Positions 53,492-62,309 of a stretch of DNA of 64,000 bases are shown in pieces (the stretch's first letter is position 1; each line of letters starts with the position of its first letter). The notes beneath the pieces were generated by a model. That model did not search any database and had not been told where the DNA came from. It worked only from the letters and a program-made list of their open reading frames with translations. The DNA is from Terrabacter sp. 28 (lineage in GTDB: Bacteria; Actinomycetota; Actinomycetes; Actinomycetales; Dermatophilaceae). The stretch spans positions 124,001-188,000 of the forward strand of contig JYOE01000021.1 of NCBI GenBank assembly GCA_000955875.1, written 5' to 3'. A program made the position numbers and the translations under genes.

Positions 53492-54790
53492 TCAGCGGAG
53501 CGCCTCCTGCATCATCCAGAGCCAGCTCGTGCCGTTGTCGGTCCGTGCGTCGCCACCGGCCGGGACGACCGGCGACTGGACTGACAACGAGGCAGGGCTG
53601 CCCGAGGTCACGGCCGGGTTGCCCAGAGTCACGGGAGTGGGACCGAACGCCATCGGGTAGCTCTGGCCGCCCTGCCCGGAACGGGATGGTTTGGGCGCGT
53701 TCTGCGCCCCTCGCACGTTGACGCCGGAACCCCGCGAGGCGGCGCAGTGCGCATCGAGGTTGACCGGCGGCAGACCGGTGGTGCGGTGCGGGTCGACCTT
53801 CTTCGTGCCCTCGTAGCCCGCCGTGCACGCCTTGGGGTCGTCGGCGTTGAGCACGAGCCCGAAGTGGGCGGTGCCGTCGCCCGGCACGACGGTGAAGCCG
53901 CCGTTGACGACGTCGGGGTAGGTGACGAGGAGCTGCTCGATGCCGTCGAGGCGCGCCGTGGTCACGTTGCCGACCGTGATGAAGTTGGCGATGAGCGCCG
54001 CGAGGCTCTGCTTGTTCTCGGCGATGAGCGCGTCGAGCTCCTTGGCGGCGACGGCGCCACGGTCGAGCACGACGCGCAGGTCGGGATCGGCCTGACGCAG
54101 GGCGTCGGCCACGTCGGCGAAGCCGGAGACGCTGGTGCGGATGTCCTTGCCCGACTTCACCTGGGTGTCGAGGACGATGCGTCCGTCGTCGATGAGCTTC
54201 GTCGTCTCGGGCAGGGCCTCGGAGGCGGCCGCGGTCAGGGCGTTGCCCGAGTCGATGAGCCGCTGCAGGTCGGCGCCGCCGCCCTTGAAGGCCTCGGCCA
54301 GCTCGTCGACGGTGGTGACGAGCGCGTCCTTGGGCACGGATGCGACGGTGTTGTCGACGTGCTGGAGCAGCTGGTCGATGCGGATGGGGAACGCCGTGCG
54401 GTCGCGTGGGATCACGTCGCCGGCCGCGAGGTAGGGCGCGCTCGACGTGCGCGGCTGCAGGTCGAGATACTGCTCCCCCACCGCGGAACGGTTCTCGACG
54501 ACGGCCCTCGCATCCTTCGGCACCTCGGTGCCGCGGTCGAGCCGTGCGTCGACGACGACACCGTCACCCGAAAGACGCATCGTCTCGACCTTGCCGACCG
54601 TGACGCCGCGGTAGGTGACCTCTGCCCCGACGAAGATGCCGCCCGACTGGGCCAGGTCGGCGGACACGACGTAGCTGCCGCCGGCGATCTTGTCGGTCAG
54701 CCCGACGTAGTTCGCGGAGAGGACGGCGACGAGGACCACCGAGAGCAGGGCGAACGCGGCGAGCTGGAGCCGCACGGTGCGGGTGATCAT
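53492..54790 (-). CDS. Mce family protein MceF
   Basis: 432 residues from the ATG at 54790 (GGGAGGCTCCCG before it), overlapping mceE's stop (ATGA). An N-terminal helix (LQLAAFALLSVVLVAVLSAN) is followed by the MCE domain (about 35-115: GIFVGAEVTYRGVTVGKVET) and a long helical needle region. The C-terminal ~80 residues are disordered. MceF is the last of the six subunits of the hexameric lipid-conducting tube; it includes Cys residues in DPKACTAGYEGTKK and NLDAHCAASR. Confidence 0.88.
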   Translation of the reverse strand: MITRTVRLQLAAFALLSVVLVAVLSANYVGLTDKIAGGSYVVSADLAQSGGIFVGAEVTYRGVTVGKVETMRLSGDGVVVDARLDRGTEVPKDARAVVENRSAVGEQYLDLQPRTSSAPYLAAGDVIPRDRTAFPIRIDQLLQHVDNTVASVPKDALVTTVDELAEAFKGGGADLQRLIDSGNALTAAASEALPETTKLIDDGRIVLDTQVKSGKDIRTSVSGFADVADALRQADPDLRVVLDRGAVAAKELDALIAENKQSLAALIANFITVGNVTTARLDGIEQLLVTYPDVVNGGFTVVPGDGTAHFGLVLNADDPKACTAGYEGTKKVDPHRTTGLPPVNLDAHCAASRGSGVNVRGAQNAPKPSRSGQGGQSYPMAFGPTPVTLGNPAVTSGSPASLSVQSPVVPAGGDARTDNGTSWLWMMQEALR

Positions 54791-56007
54791 CGGGAGCCTC
54801 CCGTGGGGAAGAGGGCAGACCACGAGGCCTGGTCGGCCTGGGCGCTGCCCTGCGGCGCACCGAGCAGGCCACCGGGCAGAGTCGTGGGTATGCCGGTGGG
54901 CAGTCCGGGCGCGGACGGCACCGGGATGCTCGGGCGCGGCACCGACGGCAGCGGCACGGACGGCAGCGGCACGCCCGGGACGGCGGGCAGGTTCGGCAGC
55001 CTGCCGACCCCGAGGTTGCCGGCGATCGTGTCGACGTTGGTGTCGAGGGTGGCCCAGAGGTTGGTGAAGTCACCCTTGATGGTGTTCTGGGCGTTGTTGG
55101 GGAACGGATAGGTCAGCAGCAGCTGGAAGCTCTTGGGCAGGTCGTCTCCGGCCTTGTTGAGCTGGCGCAGGATGGGGCTGACGGCCCGCAGGTTGGCCTC
55201 GAGGTCGGCTCGCGACCCGCGGATAACGCGGGTGCCGACCTCGCCGAGGTCGCGCAGGGCCGTGAGCATCGCGGTGAGCTGGCGGCGCTGGTCGGCGAGG
55301 ATCTTGAGACCCTTGGGCAGCTCGTCGAGGGCCTTGGCGATCTTCTCCTGGTTCTTGGCCAGGGTGCCGGAGAGCCGGTCGATGCTGTCGATGGCGCGGA
55401 CGATCTCGCCCTTCTGGGCGTCGAGCCCGCCGACGAACGTGTTCAGCTGGCCGACGAGGTCCTTGACGTCGCCGGTGCGACCGCGCAGCGCGTTGTTCAG
55501 CTCGACCTCGATGGTCTTCAGCTGCGCCACGCCGCCACCGTTGAGCAGCAGCGACATTGCGCCGAGGACCTCCTCGACCTCGGGGTTGCGGCTCGTGCGG
55601 GCCAGCGGGATGCGGTCACCCTCGCCGAGACGGCCCTGCGGCTTCGCGTCGGTGGGGGCGGCGAGCGCGACGTACTTCTCGCCGAGCAGGGAGGTCTGCT
55701 TCAGCTCCGCCGTGGCGTTGTCGGGCAGCACCACGGTCGCGGGCAGGCGGAGGCGGACCGTCGCGGTCCACCCGGTGACCTGGATGTCCTCGACCGAGCC
55801 GACCGTCACCTGGTTGACCTTGACGGACGACTGCGGCACGAGGTCGAGAACGTCGGCGAACTCGGCCGTGACCGTGTACGAGTTGTCGCCGGTGCCGGCG
55901 CCGCCCGGGAGCGGCAGGTCGTAGGCGCTGCAGCCACCGAGGGCCAGGGCGCCGAGCACCACCGCGGCTAGCGCGGCACGTGAGCGGGAGCGGACGGCAT
56001 ACGTCAT
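54787..56007 (-). CDS. Mce family lipoprotein MceE
   Basis: 406 residues. MTYAVRSRSRAALAAVVLGA ends in lipobox LGGC with Cys about residue 26, as in the lipoprotein subunit LprK/MceE of mycobacterial systems. The MCE domain spans about 40-120 (VPQSSVKVNQVTVGSVEDIQ). A coiled region follows and a Pro-rich tail of about 60 residues has repeats of the type VPLPSVP. ATG overlaps the mceD stop. It carries the rare ATA Ile codon inside a GGCATAC motif. Confidence 0.9.
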   Translation of the reverse strand: MTYAVRSRSRAALAAVVLGALALGGCSAYDLPLPGGAGTGDNSYTVTAEFADVLDLVPQSSVKVNQVTVGSVEDIQVTGWTATVRLRLPATVVLPDNATAELKQTSLLGEKYVALAAPTDAKPQGRLGEGDRIPLARTSRNPEVEEVLGAMSLLLNGGGVAQLKTIEVELNNALRGRTGDVKDLVGQLNTFVGGLDAQKGEIVRAIDSIDRLSGTLAKNQEKIAKALDELPKGLKILADQRRQLTAMLTALRDLGEVGTRVIRGSRADLEANLRAVSPILRQLNKAGDDLPKSFQLLLTYPFPNNAQNTIKGDFTNLWATLDTNVDTIAGNLGVGRLPNLPAVPGVPLPSVPLPSVPRPSIPVPSAPGLPTGIPTTLPGGLLGAPQGSAQADQASWSALFPTGGSR

Positions 56008-57218
56008 CGGGAACCTCCGAGGAGTCCGCCGAGGGTCGGGTCGGCACCGCGCAGGTTGACCAGCCCGCCGGGCTGCGGGCTGCCTTGCAGCGCAGCGCCG
56101 TTCGGGAGCGAGGGGAGCTGGGGCAGCTTGGGCACCACGGCCTTCTTCAACGAGTCGCACAGGCGCGTGTTGCCGGTGTTGGTGGGTCCGGTGAGGATCG
56201 AGCAGACGAGCAGGAGCGGGTCGTCGAAGCCCTTGGCGTTGTTCCGCGTGTCGAGCGTGCCCGTCTCGGGGTGGTAGGCGTTCTGCAGGTTCGACAGGGC
56301 CACCGGGGCGTTCTCGAGCACCTGGGCCAGGGCCTGCCGGTTCTTCGCGAACGCGCCCGTCACGGTGACGGCACGGTCGAGGTTGCTCTTGAGCAGGGCC
56401 CGGTTGTCGGACACGAACCCGGACACCTCGTCGACCGCGACCCCCAGGCTGCTGAGCGTCGCCTTGAGGTTCTCGCGCTCCTCGCTCAGCTGCACCGCCA
56501 CGGTGGCGAGGTCGCTGTTGAGCCGACGCACCTGCGCGTTGTTCGTGGCGAGCATCGAGGTGAAGGACTGGAGGTTCTTCACCGTTCCGAAGAGGTCGTC
56601 GCGGCTGCCCGAGAGGGTCGACAGGGCCGTCGACAGGTCGCGCACCGTCGAGTTCAGCTTGTCGCCGTTGCCGTCGAGGTTCGCGGCGGAGGTCTGGAGC
56701 AGCTGGTTGAGGGCGCCGTCCTTGTTGGCGCCGTCGGGACCGAGCGCGACCATGAGGTCGTCGAGGCTCTGCGACACCCGGTCGAGCTCGACCGGGACGG
56801 CCGTGCGCGAGACCGGGATGCGTGTGCCCGCGGCGAGCGCCGGGCCGGCCTCGTAGACGGGGAGCAGCTGGACGTAGCGGTCGGAGACGAGCGACGGGGC
56901 CACGATGGCGGCCTTCGCCGTCGCGGGCACGCGGTACTTCTCGTCGTAGCTGAACGTGACGTGCACGTGGTCGCCCTCGGGCACCACCGCGTCGACCTGG
57001 CCCACCCTGACGCCGAGGATGCGTACGTCGGAGCCGGGGTAGAGCCCGACGGCACGGGTGAAGTCGGCGCTGACGGTCGTCTGCTGCTGCCGCGGCCAGA
57101 AGAGGAACGCGGCCGCGACGAGGGCGACGACCACGAGGCCGGTGACGACCTTGCCGAGCACGGTCGCAGGCCCGTGGAACCGGCCGAACGGCATACGGCT
57201 GCGGGTCTCGGTGACCAT
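56004..57218 (-). CDS. Mce family protein MceD
   Basis: 404 residues. After the N-terminal helix (TGLVVVALVAAAFLFWPRQQ) comes the MCE domain with LYPGSDVRILGVRVGQVDAV and SDRYVQLLPVYEAGPAL, then a long heptad-rich region (VQLSEERENLKATLSSLGVA). A terminal Pro/Gly-rich segment ends in GGLLGGSR. Start and stop overlap neighbours by 1 and 4 nt. Confidence 0.9.
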   Translation of the reverse strand: MVTETRSRMPFGRFHGPATVLGKVVTGLVVVALVAAAFLFWPRQQQTTVSADFTRAVGLYPGSDVRILGVRVGQVDAVVPEGDHVHVTFSYDEKYRVPATAKAAIVAPSLVSDRYVQLLPVYEAGPALAAGTRIPVSRTAVPVELDRVSQSLDDLMVALGPDGANKDGALNQLLQTSAANLDGNGDKLNSTVRDLSTALSTLSGSRDDLFGTVKNLQSFTSMLATNNAQVRRLNSDLATVAVQLSEERENLKATLSSLGVAVDEVSGFVSDNRALLKSNLDRAVTVTGAFAKNRQALAQVLENAPVALSNLQNAYHPETGTLDTRNNAKGFDDPLLLVCSILTGPTNTGNTRLCDSLKKAVVPKLPQLPSLPNGAALQGSPQPGGLVNLRGADPTLGGLLGGSR

Positions 57219-58249
57219 CAGCGAGCACCTCCCGTGAGGCCCGGCAGGAGCAGGTCGGGCAGCTGCGTGCCGGGCAGTGCGAGGCCGGGGCTGCCGACCG
57301 GCACGACGAGGTTGGACACCCAGGTGTCGAACCAGCGGCCGGTGCCGAGGGTGTTGGCGTAGACGCGGGTGAAGGGTGCCATGGCGCGGATCGTCTTCTG
57401 GAGGTCGGTGTCGTGCTTCTGGAGCAGCGCGAGGGTCTTGTCGAGCTCGGCGAGCGCGGGCTTCAGCTGGGCCCTGTTGTCGCGGGCCAGGCCGGTCAGC
57501 TGCGTGGCGAGCGCCGACGTGTTGCGGAACAGCGTGCGGATGTCGTCGCGACGCTTCACCAGCTCGACCATGAGCAGGTCGGCATCCTTGATGAGCGTGC
57601 CGACCTGCTGGTTGCGGCTGCGCACGAGACCGGTGACGCTGTTGGCGCGCTGCAGCAGCGACCCGAGCTCGGCGTCGCGGCTCGCGACGGTGCGGGACAG
57701 GCGCGACAGCCCGTCGAGCGTGGAGCGGACGTACTGCGGGCTGTCCTTGAACTCGGTCGCGATGACCGACAGCGACTGGGCCAGCTGGCCGGTGTCGATG
57801 CGCTCGGTCGTGCTCGTGAGGTCCTGGAAGGCGTTGATGACGTCGTAGGAGCTGACCGTGCGCGACACCGGGATCTGGCTGTCGGCGTCGAGCTGCCCGT
57901 CGCCCTTGGGGTCGAGCGCGACGTACTTCTCCCCGAGGATCGTCTTCATCCGGATGGAGGCCCCGGTGCGGGTGCCGAAGGAGGCGTCCTCGGTGATGGT
58001 GAAGTCGACGCGGACGTGGCCGTCTTCCAGGTCGACCCCCGTGACCTTGCCGACCTTGACGCCCGCGATGCGCACGTCGTCGTCGGGCCGGATGCCGCCC
58101 GCCTCGGTGAAGGCCGCACTGTACGAGGTGCCGCCGCCGATGAAGGGCAGGTTCGAGGCGTTGAACGCGAGGAAGAGCAGCAGCCCGAGGATCGCCAGAC
58201 CGGCGGCGCCGATCGGCACGGGGTTGCGCTCGCGGAAGGGCGTGCTCAT
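57218..58249 (-). CDS. Mce family protein MceC
   Basis: 343 residues from the ATG at 58249, overlapping the mceB stop. MSTPFRERNPVPIGAAGLAI leads into the membrane helix. The MCE domain has AGGIRPDDDVRIAGVKVGKV and MKTILGEKYVALDPKGDGQL. The helical region after it includes LDKTLALLQKHDTDLQKTIR. It ends in a Pro/Leu/Gly-rich LPDLLLPGLTGGAR, similar to MceD. Confidence 0.9.
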   Translation of the reverse strand: MSTPFRERNPVPIGAAGLAILGLLLFLAFNASNLPFIGGGTSYSAAFTEAGGIRPDDDVRIAGVKVGKVTGVDLEDGHVRVDFTITEDASFGTRTGASIRMKTILGEKYVALDPKGDGQLDADSQIPVSRTVSSYDVINAFQDLTSTTERIDTGQLAQSLSVIATEFKDSPQYVRSTLDGLSRLSRTVASRDAELGSLLQRANSVTGLVRSRNQQVGTLIKDADLLMVELVKRRDDIRTLFRNTSALATQLTGLARDNRAQLKPALAELDKTLALLQKHDTDLQKTIRAMAPFTRVYANTLGTGRWFDTWVSNLVVPVGSPGLALPGTQLPDLLLPGLTGGAR

Positions 58250-59277
58250 GAGTTGCACCTCGCGGACGCGACGGAGTAGGTGGGCGAGACACCGGGCAGC
58301 AGGGGGCTCTTGGTGTCGAACCGGCACAGGTAGAAGTTGAACCACGAGCCGTAGGTGGCCGTGCGCGTCAGGGTCGTGATGCGCTGCGTCGCGCTCGAGA
58401 TGAAGTCCTCGAACTGCTTGACGTTGGCCGGCTTGTTGAGCGTCGTGGCGAGCGTGCGCAGCTGCGCGACGTCGTCCTTGATGAGCGGCCGCGTCGACAC
58501 CAGAAGGTCGGCCGTCTCGGCGGAGAGCGTGTTGATGCCCGACAGCGAGCGACCGATCGTCTCGCGGTCGGCCGCGAGCCCGCTGGTGAAGCGCTGCAGC
58601 TGGTCGATGAGCGAGAGCAGCTGCTGGTCGTGGGCGTCGACCGTGCCCAGCACCGTGTTGAGGTTGTCGATGGTGCGGCCGATGACGGCGTCGCGGTCGG
58701 CGATCGTCGAGGTGAGGCTCGCGGTCTTGGCGAGCAGGCTGTTGATGTCGCCGCCCTCGCCCTGGAGGGTCTGGATGAGCAGGCCCGAGAGCTCGTTGAC
58801 GTCGCTCGGCGAGAGCGCCGCGAAGAGCGGTTTGAAGCCGTTGAAGAGGACGGTGAGGTCCAGTGCCGGGTGGGTCCGGGCGAGCGGGATCGTCGCACCG
58901 TCGGTGAGCGCGGCCGGGTTGCCGGCGCCCTGCGTCAGCGCGAGGTAGCGCTGGCCGACGAGGTTGCGGTACTTGACCGTCACCTCGGTGCCCTGGGTGA
59001 GCACCGAGCTCTTGAGCACCGAGAACTCGATCGCTGCGCTCGCGTGGTCGGAGCCGGCGCCGGGCGCGACCCGCACGTCGGTCACCTCCCCCACGCGTAC
59101 GCCGGCGATGCGGACGTCCTGGCCCGCGATGACGCCGGTGGCGTCGCTGACGAGGGCCGTGTAGGTCGCCTTCGAGCCGAGCTGGATGTTGGCGATCGTC
59201 AGGGCGAGGATGCTCGTCGCGAACAGGGTGACGGCCGCGAAGAGGATGAGCTTGACGAGGGAGCCCTTGACCTTCAT
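58246..59277 (-). CDS. Mce family protein MceB
   Basis: 343 residues. MKVKGSLVKLILFAAVTLFA is the N-terminal membrane helix. The MCE domain has GVIAGQDVRIAGVRVGEVTD and KYRNLVGQRYLALTQGAGNP. The remaining helical part ends FNFYLCRFDTKSPLLPGVSP, a motif shared by MceB/MceC-type subunits. Four-nt overlaps at both ends. Confidence 0.9.
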   Translation of the reverse strand: MKVKGSLVKLILFAAVTLFATSILALTIANIQLGSKATYTALVSDATGVIAGQDVRIAGVRVGEVTDVRVAPGAGSDHASAAIEFSVLKSSVLTQGTEVTVKYRNLVGQRYLALTQGAGNPAALTDGATIPLARTHPALDLTVLFNGFKPLFAALSPSDVNELSGLLIQTLQGEGGDINSLLAKTASLTSTIADRDAVIGRTIDNLNTVLGTVDAHDQQLLSLIDQLQRFTSGLAADRETIGRSLSGINTLSAETADLLVSTRPLIKDDVAQLRTLATTLNKPANVKQFEDFISSATQRITTLTRTATYGSWFNFYLCRFDTKSPLLPGVSPTYSVASARCNS

Positions 59278-60653
59278 CGGGTGCTCACCACCGTTCCGCG
59301 CATCATCGGCCCGGCGAGCAGCGTGCGTATGCCGTCCGAACCGTCAGGGGTGCCGCCGCTGCCGCCGCTGCCGTGGCGGCCGTCGCCGGCGAAGAGCGCA
59401 CTCACGACGCGCTGCTCGTCGACCGTGCCCGCCGTTCCCGAGTCGGCCGAGGCGTCGCCCAGCAGGGCCTGCGGCACGCCGGAGAAGGCCTCGCTCGCCG
59501 GCTTCGTGCCGTCGTCGAAGTGGTTGCCGGCGAAGGGGTTCGACTGCGACCCGTCGGGGCTCGGCAGCCCGTAGCAGCGCGGCCCGCGCTTGTCGCCCCA
59601 GCTGGGCTCCTCGCCGGGCTGGTAGGCCTTGCGCGGCTTCACGACCTCGAGCGTGATGTGGAAGGTGCCTCCCGAGAACGCCTGGTTGGCCCGCGGCAGC
59701 CAGTTGACCATGCCCGAGGCGACGCAGGGGTAGATCGGCGAGTACTCGGCGAGGACGGCGAGCGTCGGCCGGCTCACCTGCCCGACCTGGATGATGCGCT
59801 CCTCGTTGTCGCGGAGGAACCCGGCCGCCTGGTTGGCGAAGCCCGCGGTGCCGACGAGGAAGGCGGCCAGCTGCTGGTCCTTCTCGACGATGGTGCGGTT
59901 CGTGACGCGCAGCGACTCGGTCAGGCGGAAGAAGTCGGGGGCGACCCCGTTGTAGAGGTCTGCGGTGTCGGCGAGCAGGGAGATGTCCTTCTGGATCGTC
60001 GGCATGCTGGGGTTGAGCGCCTTGAGGTAGCGGTCGACCAGCACGAAGTTGCGGCCGATCTGGTCGCCGCGACCGTCGAGCGTCGTCGACAGGGCGTTCA
60101 GCGTCGTCGCCAGCTTGGCGGGCTGCACCGTGCGCAGCAGGGGGTAGAGATTGTCGAAGACGGTCTCGAGCTCGATGGCGACCTTGCTGCGGTCCTGCGG
60201 GATGACGTCGCCGGCCCGGATCGACCGCTGGCTCGGACCCGCCGTGACGAGGTCGACGTAGCGCTCGCCGAAGAGCGTCTTGGGCAGCAGCCGGGCGGTG
60301 ACGTTGGAGGGGATCTTCGCCACGTCGTCGGGCTGCAGCGCCAGCTGGAGGCGGGCACCGGTGGGCGTCGCCTCGACCGTGCGCACTTCGCCGACGAGCA
60401 GGCCGCGCAGCTTGACGTCCGAGCTCTCCTGCATCTGGCTGCCGAGGCGGTTCGTCTCGAGCGTCACCATGACGACGGGCGTGAACCGCTTCTGGAACGA
60501 CGCGATGCTGAGTCCGAGCAGCAGGGCCAGCACCACGAGGAACACCAGGCCGTAGCCCTTCTGCCCCAGTCGCTTTCGCGTGTGCTGGGTGATGGGGCCC
60601 GGCGTCGAGTCGGTGCTGACGTCGTCGGGCGCGGCGGTCTTGGTGGCACTCAT
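59274..60653 (-). CDS. Mce family protein MceA
   Basis: 459 residues from the ATG at 60653. A Thr-rich cytoplasmic N-terminus and one membrane helix (GYGLVFLVVLALLLGLSIAS) precede the MCE domain (MQESSDVKLRGLLVGEVRTV, LPKTLFGERYVDLVTAGPSQ). A long alpha region and a ~110-residue tail with paired Cys (EYSPIYPCVASGMVNWLPRA; GPRCYGLPSP) follow. It is the first substrate-tube subunit after the permeases and overlaps yrbE4B by 4 nt. Confidence 0.9.
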   Translation of the reverse strand: MSATKTAAPDDVSTDSTPGPITQHTRKRLGQKGYGLVFLVVLALLLGLSIASFQKRFTPVVMVTLETNRLGSQMQESSDVKLRGLLVGEVRTVEATPTGARLQLALQPDDVAKIPSNVTARLLPKTLFGERYVDLVTAGPSQRSIRAGDVIPQDRSKVAIELETVFDNLYPLLRTVQPAKLATTLNALSTTLDGRGDQIGRNFVLVDRYLKALNPSMPTIQKDISLLADTADLYNGVAPDFFRLTESLRVTNRTIVEKDQQLAAFLVGTAGFANQAAGFLRDNEERIIQVGQVSRPTLAVLAEYSPIYPCVASGMVNWLPRANQAFSGGTFHITLEVVKPRKAYQPGEEPSWGDKRGPRCYGLPSPDGSQSNPFAGNHFDDGTKPASEAFSGVPQALLGDASADSGTAGTVDEQRVVSALFAGDGRHGSGGSGGTPDGSDGIRTLLAGPMMRGTVVSTR

Positions 60654-61528
60654 CCGGCGATCCGAACACTCGTGGTCGCGCCCCAGATGGCGAGCGACAG
60701 GAAGAAGTCGACGATGTTGATGGCGACGATCGAGGTGCGCACCGCGGTGCCGACCGCGACCCCCACGCCGGCCGGGCCGCCCGATGCGGTGTAGCCGTAG
60801 TAGCAGTGGATGAGGATGATCACGACCGCGAACACCATGACCTTGGCGAACGACCAGAAGACGTCGCCCGGTGGCAGGAACAGGTGGAAGTAGTGGTCGT
60901 AGGTGCCCTCGGACTGCCCGAAGTAGGCGGTGGAGATGAACCGCGTCGCCGCGTACGAGCTGAGCAGCCCGAGCACGTAGAGCGGGATCACGGCGATGAA
61001 GCCGGCGATCATGCGGGTGGTGACGAGGAACGGCAGCGACGGGATGCCCATCACCTCGAGCGCGTCGACCTCCTCGGAGATGCGCATCGCGCCGAGCTGG
61101 GCCGTGAAGCCGCAGCCGACCGTGGCGGCGAGCGCCAGGCCCGCGACGAGCGGCGCGATCTCTCGGGTGTTGAGGTAGGCCGAGAAGAAGCCGGTGAAGG
61201 CGCCCGTGCCGAGCTGGTCGAGCGAGGAGTAGCCCTGGAGGCCGACCTCGGTGCCGGTGAAGAAGGCGAGGAAGGCGATGACGCCGACGGTGCCGCCGAT
61301 GACCGACAGCGCGCCGGTGCCGAGCGACACCTCGGCGAGGAGGCGCACGACCTCCTTCTTGTAGCGGCGCAGCGTGCGCCCGCTCCAGGCGAGGGAGCGC
61401 ACGTAGAAGCGCATCTGCTCGCCGAGCGAGTCGAGCGCGCGGGAGGGGCCGCCGGCCAGCTGGAGCAGGCGCTCCGCGCTCTGCGAGCCCTGCGCGCGCG
61501 AGGGACGGGTCCGGGTCTTGGTCGCCAT
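60650..61528 (-). CDS. MlaE/YrbE4B-type permease of the Mce system
   Basis: 292 residues. It has five to six membrane helices and the MlaE-family central motif AAAGLALAATVGCG-like block as AGLALAATVGCGFTAQLGAM, followed by RISEEVDALEVMGIPSLPFL (the coupling helix contacting the ATPase). A basic N-terminal segment of about 35 residues is extra. It pairs with the next permease to form the ABC importer core. Confidence 0.92.
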   Translation of the reverse strand: MATKTRTRPSRAQGSQSAERLLQLAGGPSRALDSLGEQMRFYVRSLAWSGRTLRRYKKEVVRLLAEVSLGTGALSVIGGTVGVIAFLAFFTGTEVGLQGYSSLDQLGTGAFTGFFSAYLNTREIAPLVAGLALAATVGCGFTAQLGAMRISEEVDALEVMGIPSLPFLVTTRMIAGFIAVIPLYVLGLLSSYAATRFISTAYFGQSEGTYDHYFHLFLPPGDVFWSFAKVMVFAVVIILIHCYYGYTASGGPAGVGVAVGTAVRTSIVAINIVDFFLSLAIWGATTSVRIAG

Positions 61529-61537
61529 GGTCGGTTC

Positions 61538-62308
61538 TCAGATCTTCTGCGGGACGACCTGGAAGTACACGGCCGTGATGACGAAGTTGACGACGAACAG
61601 GAGCATGAAGGTGATGACGACGCTCTGGTTGACCGCGTCGCCGACCCCCTTCGGGCCACCTCCGGCGTTGAGCCCCTTGTAGGCCGCGACCACCGCCGCG
61701 ATCGCCCCGAAGATGAGCGCCTTGATCTCGGCGGTCCAGAGGTCGGGCAGCTGGGCGAGGGCGGTGAAGCTCGCGATGTACGCGCCGGGCGTGCCGCCCT
61801 GGACGATGACGTTGAAGACGTAGCCGCCGACGACGCCGACGACCGACACGAGGCCGTTGAGCAGCACCGCGACGAGCATCGAGGCGAGCACGCGCGGCAC
61901 GACGAGGCGCTGGATCGGGCTGATGCCGAGCACCTCCATCGCGTCGATCTCCTCGCGGATCTTGCGCGAGCCGAGGTCGGCGCAGATGGCCGAGCCGCCG
62001 GCCCCGGCGATCAGCAAGGCGGTGACGATCGGGCTGGCCTCGCGCAGCACCGCGAGCACGCTCGCGGCGCCGGTGTAGGACTGCGCGCCGAGCTGACGGG
62101 TCAGGGTGCCGAGCTGCAGCGCGATGACCGCACCGAACGGGATCGACACGAGCGCGGTCGGCAGGATCGTGACGCTCGCGATGAACCACGCCTGCTGGAT
62201 GAACTCCTTGACCTGGAACGGGCGCTTGGGCAGCGCCCGGAACACGTCGAGCGCGAGCGCGAAGAGCGAGCCCGACTGGCGCAGCGCGCCGGTGAGGGGT
62301 GCGGCCAC
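61538..62308 (-). CDS. MlaE/YrbE4A-type permease of the Mce system
   Basis: 256 residues from the GTG at 62308, one base after the ATPase stop (TGACGTG). Family blocks are IVTALLIAGAGGSAICADLG and RKIREEIDAMEVLGISPIQR (coupling helix). It ends VNFVITAVYFQVVPQKI. The reading frame open to 62461 upstream overlaps the ATPase gene and reads as Arg/Pro-rich nonsense, so the short form is preferred. Confidence 0.92.
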   Translation of the reverse strand: MAAPLTGALRQSGSLFALALDVFRALPKRPFQVKEFIQQAWFIASVTILPTALVSIPFGAVIALQLGTLTRQLGAQSYTGAASVLAVLREASPIVTALLIAGAGGSAICADLGSRKIREEIDAMEVLGISPIQRLVVPRVLASMLVAVLLNGLVSVVGVVGGYVFNVIVQGGTPGAYIASFTALAQLPDLWTAEIKALIFGAIAAVVAAYKGLNAGGGPKGVGDAVNQSVVITFMLLFVVNFVITAVYFQVVPQKI

Positions 62309-62309
62309 G

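Noticed and set aside
54787..57228. Long minus-strand frame extending mceE upstream through mceD
   Set aside because: The added part is the out-of-frame shadow of mceD. MceE begins at 56007 with a normal lipoprotein signal peptide.
59274..62189. Long minus-strand frame extending mceA upstream through both permease genes
   Set aside because: The extra 510 residues are His/Arg/Gly-rich and out of frame with the clear YrbE4A/B genes; MceA starts at 60653.
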